NCBI GenBank assembly: GCA_003864495.1
Contig: PEDN01001358.1
Span: 582,422-646,421, forward strand
Reading direction: 5' to 3'
From: Nemopilema nomurai
Lineage: Eukaryota > Cnidaria > Scyphozoa > Rhizostomeae > Rhizostomatidae
Length of the DNA: 64,000 nucleotides
The position numbers and the translations under genes were made by a program. The notes under the pieces are model-generated. The model saw nothing but the letters and a program-made list of their open reading frames with translations. It made no database searches and was not told the DNA's origin. Positions 49,801 to 63,600 of the stretch are shown here, one piece after another (positions within the stretch are counted from its first letter, which is position 1; every line of letters starts with the position of its first letter).

Positions 49801-50294
49801 TTGCATTCATTTAGAGAAGACAAAGGTAAAAGATTTGTTGAAGATCTTAGCTCAACTCTGCTAGCCAAAATTGTTCTTCTTGTCACGCAAACTACACTAG
49901 AAAGTAGTGACAAAGCAGAGTCATTAGCTATCTAAAGTGATTAGAGTCATCTGCTTTTTGATGGTAGGAAAAATGAGGTAGTGAGGAGTGAGATTGGAGG
50001 CCGATAATCCGAGGGTGGAGGCTTTGAGGTTCTTGTGGAGAAGAGGGTGCAAAAAGGACCCTACGAGCTTAAAAGGGTTTTGGTATTTGATAATCTTGCA
50101 CTGCACTGTCTGTGAAGCTTGTCCCTTTGCCCTGCTGTATACTCCTTTATTTGAATTGGAGAATTCTTGGAGGATTGCTTTTTGGATCTGTTCTATTCGT
50201 TGATTCGGTTCGTTTTTAGCTTGTATTGTTGTTGTTCATGTTGTATTTGTAATGTATCTAATCCTTGAAGGCACATGCACCAGTCCTCGCCTCG
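46806..50294. other. Intergenic stretch between GLTP and PdxT
   Basis: No exon supported on either strand. In particular, no PdxS/SNZ-like coding sequence appears next to PdxT. The PdxT promoter presumably lies at the right end, and an in-frame TAA stands at 50259-50261. Confidence 0.55.
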
Positions 50295-51726
50295 ATGTTG
50301 ATGACGTCACTACGTTGCTTCAGCGCCGAGATGCAGTTGGTGTCACAAGTAAAGGTGGGGGTTTTGGCGATCCAAGGCGCGTTTTTGGAGCATAAAACTT
50401 GCCTAGTAAAGGCTAGTAAGCAAATTAAAGATGGCTCGAGTGCGTCTATTGACAGTCAATTGGGCGTGGAAGTGGTAGAGGTCAGGAAAGTGAGTGATTT
50501 GGAAGGACTGAATGGCCTAGTCATACCTGGTGGGGAGAGCACTGTCATAAGCAGATCGCTCGACAAGAACGGGCTAGGCGATGCACTGAAAATGTGGATG
50601 AAAGAGCAAGGAAGTCCAGTTGTTTGGGGTACATGTGCAGGCATGATCTTGCTCTCTAATGGCATAGACAACAGTAAAAATGGCGGACAGACCCTGGTGA
50701 GTTTCAAGTTTACCGGTTTTGTTGAAATTATGTAACACAGAAGCTTGTATAAAGAACCGAATAGTTCCAGTATTTAATCTGCCCCTTCTACGAAAAAGTA
50801 AAGTTTTCTGCAACACTATAGAGTTCAAGAATAACTCTCTAATTATTGGTAAGAAGATATTATACAGAATTAATAACACTGCCCACTTTAATATGTCACA
50901 AAAATCATGTTACTAAACGTGCATATATCATTTGTAAGAGAGGATTTTTCAGATTCTGGTTTAATTGCAAGTAGTTTTGTTCACTGCAAAGTATATCCTG
51001 GTTAAATGAAAAGAAAGTTACCCCAGCTCCTAATTTCCAAGATTTAAAATTCAAAGAAAAACTGTTTATAGCCCAATCCACTATCAAAATGCAGTTATCT
51101 ATCCTACGTAATAGCGTGAAGCCTACAATTAAAACCCACAGTTGTATTATTAGTTACATTGAAACCTACAATTGATTGAATAGTTGTACCCTATTGAATT
51201 CTAAAATCTACCTTCAGATGCCTAGTAGAAATAAACGCTAATAAATACATAGTTCTAGTACTAAGTATTGTGGTTCAAAAAATGCTAAAAATATGTAATT
51301 ATAACATGTGAACAAGTAGCCTTTGATTGGAATTGATAAAATGCAATTAAATAAATAACTTCTTTTCTGCAGCTTGGTGGGCTAGATATTGAAGTATCCA
51401 GGAACTTCTTTGGAAGACAAATCAACAGCTTTGAAGCAGCTGTAACTTTGAACAGCACAAAGTTCTCTCTGGATGGGAAAGGCTCTGTTGCTGAACCATA
51501 TCATGGTGTTTTTATTAGAGCCCCAGCGGTTACATCTACCACTAATTCCAATGTTGATGTACTAGGAACCATCAAACATGAACAAAATGGTGACAAAGAA
51601 GTTATTGTAGCTGTAAAACAAAATAACGTGCTAGCAACAGCATTTCACCCAGAGTTGACTGAGGATTTGAGATGGCATAGGTATTTTCTTGAGTTAGTTA
51701 TTGCAAATGTATCTTCAAACTCATGA
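50295..51726 (+). CDS. PDXT: Pyridoxal 5'-phosphate synthase glutaminase subunit (PdxT/SNO), two exons
   Basis: Exons 50295-50696 and 51373-51726 (TGA), joined in phase 0 across a 676-bp GT-AG intron, give 251 residues. PdxT releases ammonia from glutamine and passes it to PdxS, which builds the vitamin B6 cofactor PLP. Family marks: VGVLAIQGAFLEH near the start, the GGEST motif, the nucleophile Cys in GTCAGM, RNFFGRQ-SFE, GVFIRAP, and the His-Glu pair in FHPELTED. It is longer than bacterial PdxT (about 190-200 aa) because of extra N-terminal residues and insertions after LVKAS and before the C-terminal motifs. ATG 50295 is the first in frame after a stop; 50301 and 50331 are alternatives, and an unseen 5' exon is possible. 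The eukaryotic intron argues against bacterial contamination. Confidence 0.93.
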
Positions 51727-52489
51727 TATTTCAATGTCTTGGGTAGTATTAATCCCAATATTGGTATTATTTATATGTATGACAATTGGGAACCTTTTTA
51801 ATATTCATTTCAAAGTGCAAGCATAACTTTAAGTTTTTAGTATATGGAAAATGTAGCCTCAGGATTAAGCAAAGTTTAGATTGAATAAGCATGAAATATT
51901 TGTTCTTGACATTTAAAGAATTTTTCAAGTTGAATGCTCTGTATCAAATATCAGCTTCACACTCATCAAAAGTCTTTCAGCTATTGAAATTATTACTTGA
52001 AATTTTGCTAAGATTCTATTTCTAGTGGTGACTTTCCACCTTCAACGGAATTCACAATGCAGTATACACACCTTATAGGTATCATAGCCTTCATCTGAGG
52101 TATCAAATATAATATGCCAATGCAAGCACATTTCTCTATTCTTTTCACTTCCAATGAATAAACCTTTCTATCTTCAATGTTCACAAACTGTCACCAATTG
52201 CTTTGCTTTCATACAATTTTTTTCTATTCATTTGAACAATCTAAAACTTCCATATTTTCACTTCCATATCAATAATGACCACATCATTTACTGCAGAAAA
52301 AATATCAATTTACTGCAATAACTGTTTCAAAAAACATTTCTGAGCTCATTGCTATTGCACATAGCATCCTGTTTCTACATTTGTTCCATTTTGAAATGTC
52401 ACATTTCCTAAAACAAACCCTCTCATTACCATCACTTACCATCTACTGCAAAAACCTAACTTAACCTTCTTTGCCAGAAACTATCTTGG
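51727..52489. other. 3' flank of PdxT
   Basis: AT-rich sequence. The nearest clear AATAAA is at 52157-52162, about 430 bp after the stop, and may be the PdxT poly(A) signal. No other gene was seen. Confidence 0.5.
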
Positions 52490-53039
52490 TTTCATTTGAA
52501 TCCATTGGAGCTGAAGTAGTGACTAAAAATTCATTCTCAAAACCCAAGCTTTTCATAGACTATAGGCTTGATAGTTGCCGCATAATCAGCCATCAACCCT
52601 TTTTGCCTAAAATCAATCGCTGAATTCATTTCTATTCATTTATTTTTATAAGGAGGTCTTTTTTCTATAAATTGAACCTATTGCAACTATTAATGTGGTT
52701 AAAAATTTCTCCTCAAAAACACATATTTTTATGGACTATAGCCTGGCCAGTCACCGCAAAATTGACCATCAACCTTTTTTGCCTAAAATCACTCCTTGAA
52801 TTCACTTTACTTTGTTTATTGTTATAAGGTGGTCCTTTTTCTACAAATTGAACCTTTTGCAACTATTAATATGACTACAAATGTCTCCGAAAAAAACACA
52901 TACATTTTCAAGGACAATAGCCTTGCCAGTCACCGCAAAATTGACCATCAATGTTTTTTGCCTAAAATCACTCACTGAATTCATTTAAATTCATTTATTC
53001 TGATGAGAAGGTCTTTTTTCTATCAATTAAATCCATTGC

Positions 53040-53660
53040 AACTAGAAATATGACTAAAAATTTCTCCCCAAAAATAAGTACATTTTCATGGACTATAGCC
53101 TTTTGACTGCAAAATTGACCAGCAACCTTTTTTGCCTAAAATCACTCACTGGATTCATTTCAATTCATTTATTCTTATAAGGAGGTCTATTTTCTATAAA
53201 TTGAATCTATTAGAACTAGAAATATGATCAACAATTTCTCCCCAAAAATACATACATTTTCATGGACTATAGCCTTTTGACTGCAAAATTGACCATCAAC
53301 TTTTTTTGCCTAAAATCATTCATTGAATTCAGTTCAATTCATTTATAGTTATAAGGAGGTCCTTTTTCTAAAAATTGAACCTATTGCAACTAGAAATATG
53401 ATTTAAATTTCTCCCAGAAAATACATACATTTTCATGGACTTTAGCCTTTTGACTGCAAAATTGACCATCAACCTTTTTTGCCTAAAATCATTCATTGAA
53501 TTCTGTTCAATTCATTTATTGTTATAAAAAGGTTCCTTTACTATAAATTGAACCTATTGCAACTAGAAATGTGACTAAAAGTTGCTCCCCAAAACACGTA
53601 TATTTTCATGGACTATAGCCTTGCATGTCACCGCAAAATTGACCATCAACTTTTTTTGCC
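53040..53660. repeat. Satellite block A, first copy
   Basis: A run of about 3.5 monomers of the TTTTGACTGC type. The landmarks AAGTACATTT (53076) and GACTTTAGCC (53438) both recur 7673 bp downstream, and the sequence between them appears identical in the second copy. Confidence 0.85.
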
Positions 53661-55154
53661 TAAAATCACTCACTGAATTTATTTTAATTCATCTCTTCTT
53701 ATAAGGTGGTCCTTTTTCTATAAATTGAACCTTTTGCAACTATTAATATGACTACAAATTTCTCCGAAAAAACACGTACATTTTCATGGACAATAGCCTT
53801 GCCAGTCACCGCAAAATTGACCATCAATGTTTTTTGCCTAAAATCACTCACTGAATTCATTTCAATTCATTTATTCTGATAAGGAGATCTTTTTTCTATC
53901 AATTAAATCCATTGCAACTAGAAATATGACTAAAAATTTCTCCCCAAAAATACGTACATTTTCATGGACTATAGCCTTTTGACTGCAAAATTGACCATAA
54001 ACCTTTTTTGCCTAAAATCACTCCTTGAATTCACTTTACTTTCTTTATTGTTATAAGGTGGTCCTTTTTCTACAAATTGAACCTTTGCAACTATTAATAT
54101 GACTACAAATGTCTCCGAAAAAAACACATACATTTTCATGGACAATAGCCTTGCCAGTCACCGCAAAATTGACCATCAATGTTTTTTGCCTAAAATCACT
54201 AACTGAATTCATTTAAATTAATTTATTCTATGAGGAGGTCTTTTTCTATAAATTGAATCCATTGCAACTAGAAATACGACTAAAAATTTCTCCCAAAAAT
54301 ACATACATTTTCATGGACTATAGCCTTTTGACGCAAAATTGACCATTAACCTTTTTTGCCTAAAATAACTCACTGAATTCATTTCCATTCATTTATTGTT
54401 ATAAGAAGGTCCTTTTTCTATAAATTGAACCTATTGAACTAGAAATATGACAAAATTTCTCCCCAAAAAACATACATTTTCATGGACTATAGCCTTTGAC
54501 CGCAAAATTGACCATAACCTTTTTTGCCTAAATACTCACTGAATTCATTTCCATTCATTTATTGTTATAAGAAGGTCCTTTTTCTATAAATTGAACCTAT
54601 TGCAACTAGAAATGTGACTAAAATTTCTCCCCAAAACGTATATTTCATGGACTATAGCCTTGCCTGTCACCGCAAAATTGACCATCAACTTTTTTTGCCT
54701 AACATCACTCACTGAATTTATTTTCATTCATCACTTCTTTTAAGGAGGTTGTTTTTTATAAATTAAACCTATTGCAACTAGAAATCTGACTAAAAATTTC
54801 TCCCAAAAACGCGTACATTTTCATGGACTATAGCCTTGCCAGTCACCGCCAAATTGATCATCAACTTTTTTTGCCTAAAATCACTCATTGAATTTATTCC
54901 AATTCATCTTTTCTTATAAGGAGGTTGTTTGTTATAAATTGAACCTATTGCAACTAAAAATATGACTAAAAATTTCTCCCAAAAAACGCGTACATTTTCA
55001 TGGACTATAGCCTTGCCACTCACCGCAAATTGACATCAACCTTTTTTGCCTAGAATCACACTGAATTATTCAATTAATTTATTGCTATGGAGGTCTTTTT
55101 TCTATAAATTGAACCTATTGAACTAGAAATATGACTAAAAATTTCTCCCAAAAA

Positions 55155-56470
55155 CGCGTACATAGCCTTGCCAGTACCGCCAAATTGACTGTCAACCTTT
55201 TTTGCTTAGAATCGGACACTGAACTTATTCCAATTCATTTATTGCTATAAGGAGGTCTTTTTTCTATAAATTGAACCTATTGCAACTAGAAATATGACTA
55301 AAAATTTCTCCCAAAAAACGCGTACATTTTCATGGACTATAGCCTTGCCAGTCACAGCCAAATTGATCATCAACCTTTTTGCTTAGAATCGCACACTGAA
55401 TTTATTCCAATTCATTTATTGCTATAATGAGGTCTTTTTTCTATAAATTGAACCTATTGCAACTAAAAATATGACTAAAAATTTCTCCAAAAAACGTAAT
55501 TTTCATGGACTATAGCCTTGCCAGTCACCGCCAAATTGATCATCAACCTTTTTTGCTTAGAATCGCACACTGAATTTATTCCAATTCATTTATTGCTATA
55601 ATGAGGTCTTTTTCTATAAATTGAACCTATTGCAACTAAAAATATGACTAAAAATTTCTCCCAAAAAACGCGTACATTTTCATGGACTATAGCCTTGCCA
55701 CTCACCGCAAAATTGACCATCAACCTTTTTTGCCTAGAATCATTTACTGAATTTATTTCAATTAATTTATTGCTATTTGGAGTTCCTTTTTCTATAAATT
55801 GGACCTATTGGAAGTAGAAATCTGACTTAAAATTTCTCCAAAAAAACGCGTACATTTTCATGGACTATAGCCTTGCCAGTCACCGCCAAATTGACTGTCA
55901 ACCTTTTTTGCTTAGAATCGCACAGTGAATTTATTCCAATTCATCTCTTCTTGTAAGGACGTCCTTTTTCTATAAATTGAACCTATTGCAACTAGAAATA
56001 TGAATAAAGATTTCTCCTCAAATACACGTACATTTTCATGGACTAAAGCCTTGCCAGTCACCGCAAAATTGACCATCAACCTTTTTTGCCTAAAATCACT
56101 CACTGAATTTATTCAAATTAATTTATTGCTATAAGGAGGTCTTTTTTCTATAAATTGAACCTATTGCACCTAAAAATATGACTAAAAATTTCTCCCAAAA
56201 AGCGCGTACATAGCCTTGCCAGTTACCGCAGAATTGACTGTCAACCTTTTTTGCTTAGAATCGCACACTGAACTTATTCCAATTCATTTATTGCTATAAG
56301 GAGGTCTTTTTTCTATAAATTGAACCTATTGCAACTAGAAATATGACTAAAAATTTCTCCCAAAAAACGCGTACATTTTCATGGACTATAGCCTTGCCAG
56401 TCACAGCCAAATTGATCATCAACCTTTTTTGCTTAGAATCGCACACTGAATTTATTCCAATTCATTTATT
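55155..56470. repeat. Higher-order satellite block B, first copy
   Basis: About 7.5 monomers, including two short (163-bp type) ones and one with CTATTTGGAGTTCC. The same order of variants recurs at about 57602-58920, offset by about 2450 bp with small indels. The copies part company after 56470/58920. Confidence 0.8.
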
Positions 56471-57601
56471 GCTATAAGAAGGTTCCTTTACTATAAATTG
56501 AACCTATTGCAACTAGAAATGTGAATAAAAATTTCTCCTAAAAAACGTACATTTGCATGGACTATAGCCTTGCCAGTGACCGCAAAATTGACCATCAACC
56601 TTTTTTGCCTAGAATGACTCACTGAATGTATTCCAATTCATTTATTGCTATAAGAAGGTTCCTTTACTATAAATTGAACCTATTGCAACTAGAAATGTGA
56701 CTAAAAATTGCTCCCCAAAACACGTATATTTTCATGGACTATAGCCTTGCCTGTCACCGCAAAATTGACCATCAACCTTTTTTGCCTAGAATGACTCACT
56801 GAATGTATTCCAATTCATTTATTGCTATAAGAAGGTTCCTTTACTATAAATTGAACCTATTGCAACTAGAAATGTGAATAAAAATTTCTCCTAAAAAACG
56901 TACATTTGCATGGACTATAGCCTTGCCAGTCACCGCAAAATTGACCATCAACCTTTCTTGCCTAGAATGACTCATTGAATTTATTCCAATTCATTTATTG
57001 CTATAAGGAGATTCCTGTACTATAAATTAAACCTATTGCAACTAGAAATGTGACTAAAAGTTGCTCCCCAAAAACACGTATATTTTCATGGACTATAGCC
57101 TTGCATGTCACCGCAAAATTGACCATCAACTTTTTTTGCCTAAAATCACTCACTGAATTTATTTAAATTTATTTATTCTGATAAGGAGGTCTTTTTTCTA
57201 TAAATTGAACCTATTGCAACTAGAAATCTGACTTAAAATTTCTCCTAAAAAACGTACATTTGCATGGACTATAGCCTTGCCAGTCACCGCAAAATTGACC
57301 ATCAACTTTTTTTGCCTAAAATCACTCACTGAATTTATTTTAATTCATCTCTTCTTGTAAGGACGTCCTTTTTCTTTAAATTGAACCCATTTCAACTAGA
57401 AATATGAATAAAGATTTCTCCTCAAATACACGTACATTTTCATGGACTATAGCCTTGCCAGTCACCGCAAAATTGGCCATCAACCTTTTTTGCCTAAAAT
57501 CACTCACTGAATTTATTCCAATTAATTTATTGCTATAAGGAGGTCTTTTTTCTATAAATTGAACCTATTGCACCTAAAAATATGACTAAAAATTTCTCCC
57601 A

Positions 57602-58920
57602 AAAAACGCGTACATAGCCTTGCCAGTTACCGCAGAATTGACTGTCAACCTTTTTTGCTTAGAATCGCACACTGAACTTATTCCAATTCATTTATTGCTA
57701 TAAGGAGGTCTTTTTTCTATAAATTGAACCTATTGCAACTAGAAATATGACTAAAAATTTCTCCCAAAAAACGCATACATTTTCATGGACTATAGCCTTG
57801 CCAGTCACAGCCAAATTGATCATCAACCTTTTTTGCTTAGAATCGCACACTGAATTTATTCCAATTCAATTATTGCTATAATGAGGTCTTTTTTCTATAA
57901 ATTGAACCTATTGCAACTAGAAATATGACTAAAAATTTCTCCAAAAAAATGCGTAAATTTTCATGGACTATAGCCTTGCCAGTCACCGCCAAATTGATCA
58001 TCAACCTTTTTTGCTTAGAATCGCACACTGAATTTATTCCAATTCATTTATTGCTATAATGAGGTCTTTTTTCTATAAATTGAACCTATTGCAACTAAAA
58101 ATATGACTAAAAATTCTCCCAAAAAACGCGTACATTTTCATGGACTATAGCCTTGCCACTCACCGCAAAATTGACCATCAACCTTTTTTGCCTAGAATCA
58201 TTTACTGAATTTATTTCAATTAATTTATTGCTATTTGGAGTTCCTTTTTCTATAAATTGGACCTATTGGAAGTAGAAATCTGACTTAAAATTTCTCCAAA
58301 AAACGCGTACATTTTCATGGACTATAGCCTTGCCAGTCACCGCAAATTGACTCAACTTTTTTTGCTAATCGCACAGTGAATTTATTCCAATTCATCTCTT
58401 CTTGTAAGGACGTCCTTTTTCTATAAATTGAACCTATTGCAACTAGAAATATGAATAAAGATTTCTCCTCAAATACACGTACATTTTCATGGACTAAAGC
58501 CTTGCCAGTCACCGCAAAATTGACCATCAACCTTTTTTGCCTAAAATCACTCACTGAATTTATTCAAATTAATTTATTGCTATAAGGAGGTCTTTTTTCT
58601 ATAAATTGAACCTATTGCACCTAAAAATATGACTAAAAATTTCTCCAAAAAGCGCGTACATAGCCTTGCCAGTTACCGCAGAATTGACTGTCAACCTTTT
58701 TTGCTTAGAATCGCACACTGAACTTATTCCAATTCATTTATTGCTATAAGGAGGTCTTTTTCTATAAATTGAACCTATTGCAACTAGAAATATGACTAAA
58801 AATTTCTCCCAAAAAACGCGTACATTTTCATGGACTATAGCCTTGCCAGTCACAGCCAAATTGATCATCAACCTTTTTTGCTTAGAATCGCACACTGAAT
58901 TTATTCCAATTCATTTATTG
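57602..58920. repeat. Higher-order satellite block B, second copy
   Basis: It matches 55155-56470 monomer by monomer, including the CTATTTGGAGTTCC variant and the short monomers, with a few single-base gaps. This indicates duplication of a multi-monomer unit after the variants had formed. Confidence 0.8.
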
Positions 58921-60712
58921 CTATAATGAGGTCTTTTTTCTATAAATTGAACCTATTGCAACTAGAAATATGACTAAAAATTTCTCCAAAAAAACGCGTA
59001 AATTTTCATGGACTATAGCCTTGCCAGTCACCGCCAAATTGATCATCAACCTTTTTTGCTTAGAATCGCACACTGAATTTATTCCAATTCATTTATTGCT
59101 ATAATGAGGTCTTTTTTCTATAAATTGAACCTATTGCACCTAAAAATATGACTAAAAATTTCTCCCAAAAAACGCGTACATAGCCTTGCCAGTTACCGCA
59201 GAATTGACTGTCAACCTTTTTTGCTTAGAATCGCACACTGAATTTATTACAATTCATTCATTGCTATAAGGAGGTCTTTTTTCTATAAATTGAACCTATT
59301 GCAACTAGAAATATGACTAAAAATTTCTCCCAAAAAACGCGTACATTTTCATGGACTATAGCCTTGCCAGTCACCGCCAAATTGACTGTCAACCTTTTTT
59401 GCTTAGAATCGCACAGTGAATTTATTCCAATTCATCTCTTCTTGTAAGGACGTCCTTTTTCTATAAATTGAACCTATTGCAACTAGAAATATGACTAAAA
59501 ATTTCTCCCAAAAAACGCGTACATTTTCATGGACTATAGCCTTGCCAGTCACAGCCAAATTGATCATCAACCTTTTTTGCTTAGAATCGCACACTGAATT
59601 TATTCCAATTCATTTATTGCTATAATGAGGTCTTTTTTCTATAAATTGAACCTATTGCAACTAGAAATATGACTAAAAATTTCTCCAAAATAACGCGTAC
59701 ATTTTCATGGACTATAGCCTTGCCAGTCACCGCCAAATTGATCATCAACCTTTTTTGCTTAGAATCGCACACTGAATTTATTCCAATTCATTTATTGCTA
59801 TAATGAGGTCTTTTTTCTATAAATTGAACCTATTGCACCTAAAAATATGACTAAAAATTGCTCCCCAAAACACGTATATTTTCATGGACTATAGCCTTGC
59901 CTGTCACCGCAAAATTGACCATCAACTTTTTTTGCCTAAAATCACTCACTGAATTTATTTTAATTCATCTCTTCTTATAGGAAGGTTGTGTTTTATAAAT
60001 TGAACCTATTGCAACTAAAAATATGAATAAAATTTGCTTCCCAAATACCCGTACATTTTCATGGACTATAGCCTTGCCAGTTACCGCCAAATTGACTGTC
60101 AACCTTTTTTGCTTAGAATCGCACACTGAACTTATTCCAATTCATTTATTTCTATAAGGAGGTCTTTTTCTAGAAATTGAACCTATTGCAACTAGAAATG
60201 TGAATAAAAATTTCTCCTAAAAAACGTACATTTGCATGGACTATAGCCTTGCCAGTCACCGCAAAATTGACCATCAATTTTTTTGCCTAAAATCACTCAC
60301 TGAATTTATTTTAATTCATCTCTTCTTGTAAGGACGTCCTTTTTCTATAAATTGAACCTATTGCAACTAGAAATATGAATAAAGATTTCTCCCCAAAAAT
60401 AAGTACATTTTCATGGACTATAGCCTTTTGACTGCAAAATTGACCAGCAACCTTTTTTGCCTAAAATCACTCACTGGATTCATTTCAATTCATTTATTCT
60501 TATAAGGAGGTCTATTTTCTATAAATTGAATCTATTAGAACTAGAAATATGATCAACAATTTCTCCCCAAAAATACATACATTTTCATGGACTATAGCCT
60601 TTTGACTGCAAAATTGACCATCAACTTTTTTTGCCTAAAATCATTCATTGAATTCAGTTCAATTCATTTATAGTTATAAGGAGGTCCTTTTTCTAAAAAT
60701 TGAACATATTGC

Positions 60713-61340
60713 AACTAGAAATATGAATAAAGATTTCTCCCCAAAAATAAGTACATTTTCATGGACTATAGCCTTTTGACTGCAAAATTGACCAGCAACC
60801 TTTTTTGCCTAAAATCACTCACTGGATTCATTTCAATTCATTTATTCTTATAAGGAGGTCTATTTTCTATAAATTGAATCTATTAGAACTAGAAATATGA
60901 TCAACAATTTCTCCCCAAAAATACATACATTTTCATGGACTATAGCCTTTTGACTGCAAAATTGACCATCAACTTTTTTTGCCTAAAATCATTCATTGAA
61001 TTCAGTTCAATTCATTTATAGTTATAAGGAGGTCCTTTTTCTAAAAATTGAACCTATTGCAACTAGAAATATGATTTAAATTTCTCCCAGAAAATACATA
61101 CATTTTCATGGACTTTAGCCTTTTGACTGCAAAATTGACCATCAACCTTTTTTGCCTAAAATCATTCATTGAATTCTGTTCAATTCATTTATTGTTATAA
61201 AAAGGTTCCTTTACTATAAATTGAACCTATTGCAACTAGAAATGTGACTAAAAGTTGCTCCCCAAAACACGTATATTTTCATGGACTATAGCCTTGCATG
61301 TCACCGCAAAATTGACCATCAACTTTTTTTGCCTAAAATC
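60713..61340. repeat. Satellite block A, second copy
   Basis: This copy of 53040-53660 is offset by 7673 bp. Its first two monomers are themselves repeated just upstream at a 348-bp offset (60401 versus 60749), a local dimer duplication. Confidence 0.85.
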
Positions 61341-62039
61341 ACTCACTGAATTCATCTTAATTTATTTATTCTGATAAGGAGGTCTTTTTTCTATAAATTG
61401 AACCTATTGCAACTAGAAATATGACTAAAAATTTCTCCCAAAAAACGCGTACATTTTCATGGACTATAGCCTTGCCTGTCACCGCAAAATTGACCATCAA
61501 CTTTTTTTGCCTAAAATCACTCACTGAATTTATTTTAACTCATCTCTTCTTATAGGAAGGTTGTGTTTTATAAATTGAACCTATTGCAACTAAAAATATG
61601 AATAAAATTTGCTTCCCAAATACCCGTACATTTTCATGGACTATAGCCTTACCAGTTACCGCAGAATTGACTGTCAACCTTTTTTGCTTAGAATCGCACA
61701 GTGAATTTATTCCAATTCATTTATTTCTATAAGTAGGTCTTTTTCTAGAAATTGAACCTATGGCAACTAGAAATGTGAATAAAAATTTCTCCTAAAAAAC
61801 GTACATTTGCATGGACTACAGCCTTGCCAGTCACCGCAAAATGGACCATCAACCCTTCTTGCCTAGAATGACTCACTGAATGTATTCCAATTCATTTATT
61901 GCTATAAGAAGGTTCCTTTACTATAAATTGAACCTATTGCAACTAGAAATGTGACTAAAAATTGCTCCCCAAAACACGTATATTTTCATGGACTATAGCC
62001 TTGCCTGTCACCGCAAAATTGACCATCAACTTTTTTTGC

Positions 62040-63600
62040 CTAAAATCACTCACTGAATTTATTTTAATTTATTTATTCTGATAAGGAGGTCTTTTTTCTA
62101 TAAATTAGACCTATTGCAACTAGAAATCTGACTTAAAATTTCTCCTAAAAAACGTACATTTGCATGGACTATAGCCTTGCCAGTCACCGCAAAATTGACC
62201 ATCAACCTTTTTTGCCTAAAATCACTCACTGAATTTATTTTAATTCATCTCTTCTTGTAAGGACGTCCTTTTTCTATAAATTGAACCTATTGCAACTAGA
62301 AATATGAATAAAGATTTCTCCTCAAATACACGTACATTTTCATGGACTATAGCCTTGCCAGTCACCGCAAAATTGACCATCAACCTTTTTTGCCTAAAAT
62401 CACTCACTGAATTTATTCCAATTAATTTATTGCTATAAGGAGGTCTTTTTTCTATAAATGGAACCTATTGCACCTAAAAATATGACTAAAAATTTCTCCC
62501 AAAAAACGCGTACATAGCCTTGCCAGTTACCGCAGAATTGACTGTCAACCTTTTTTGCTTAGAATCGCACACTGAACTTATTCCAATTCATTTATTGCTA
62601 TAAGGAGGTCTTTTTTCTATAAATTGAACCTATTGCAACTAGAAATCTGACTTAAAATTTCTCCTAAAAACGTACATTTGCATGGACTATAGCCTTGCCA
62701 GTCACCGCAAAATTGACCATCAACTTTTTTTGCCTAAAATCACTCACTGAATTTATTTTAATTCATCTCTTCTTGTAAGGACGTCCTTTTTCTATAAATT
62801 GAACCTATTTCAACTAGAAATATGAATAAAGATTTCTCCTCAAATACACGTACATTTTCATGGACTATAGCCTTGCCAGTCACCGCAAAATTGACCATCC
62901 ACCTTTTTTGCCTAAAATCACTCACTGAATTTATTCCAATTAATGTATTGCTATAAGGAGGTCTTTTTTCTATAAATTGAACCTATTGCACCTAAAAATA
63001 TGACTAAAAATTTCTCCCAAAAAACGCGTACATAGCCTTGCCAGTTACCGCAGAATTGACTGTCAACCTTTTTTGCTTAGAATCGCACACTGAACTTATT
63101 CCAATTCATTTATTGCTATAAGGAGGTCTTTTTTCTATAAATTGAACCTATTGCAACTAGAAATCTGACTTAAAATTTCTCCTAAAAAACGTACATTTGC
63201 ATGGACTATAGCCTTGCCAGTCACCGCAAAATTGACCATCAACTTTTTTTGCCTAAAATCACTCACTGAATTTATTTTAATTCATCTCTTCTTGTAAGGA
63301 CGTCCTTTTTCTATAAATTGAACCTATTTCAACTAGAAATATGAATAAAGATTTCTCCTCAAATACACGTACATTTTCATGGACTATAGCCTTGCCAGTC
63401 ACCGCAAAATTGACCATCAACCTTTTTTGCCTAAAATCACTTACTGAATTTATTCCAATTAATTTATTGCTATAAGGAGGTCTTTTTTCTATAAATTGAA
63501 CCTATTGCACCTAAAAATATGACTAAAAATTTCTCCAAAAAACGCGTACATAGCCTTGCCAGTTACCGCAGAATTGACTGTCAACCTTTTTTGCTTAGAA
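62040..63600. repeat. Trimeric higher-order repeat, three copies of about 518 bp
   Basis: The variant word ATTCATCTCTTCTTG occurs at 62243, 62761 and 63280, and the short-monomer junction GCGTACATAGCC at about 62507, 63023 and 63543. Each trimer holds one full monomer with GACGTCC, one short monomer and one with TTTGCATGGAC. A single copy of the same trimer also sits at about 57180-57700. Confidence 0.85.

Noticed and set aside
46806..50294. Search for a PdxS/SNZ partner next to PdxT
   Set aside because: No TIM-barrel-like PdxS coding sequence was seen on either strand.
55912..59594. Repeated minus-strand frames of 60-80 codons (MSDFRQKRL...)
   Set aside because: They recur because the satellite monomer recurs; most monomers break the frame, so they are not genes.
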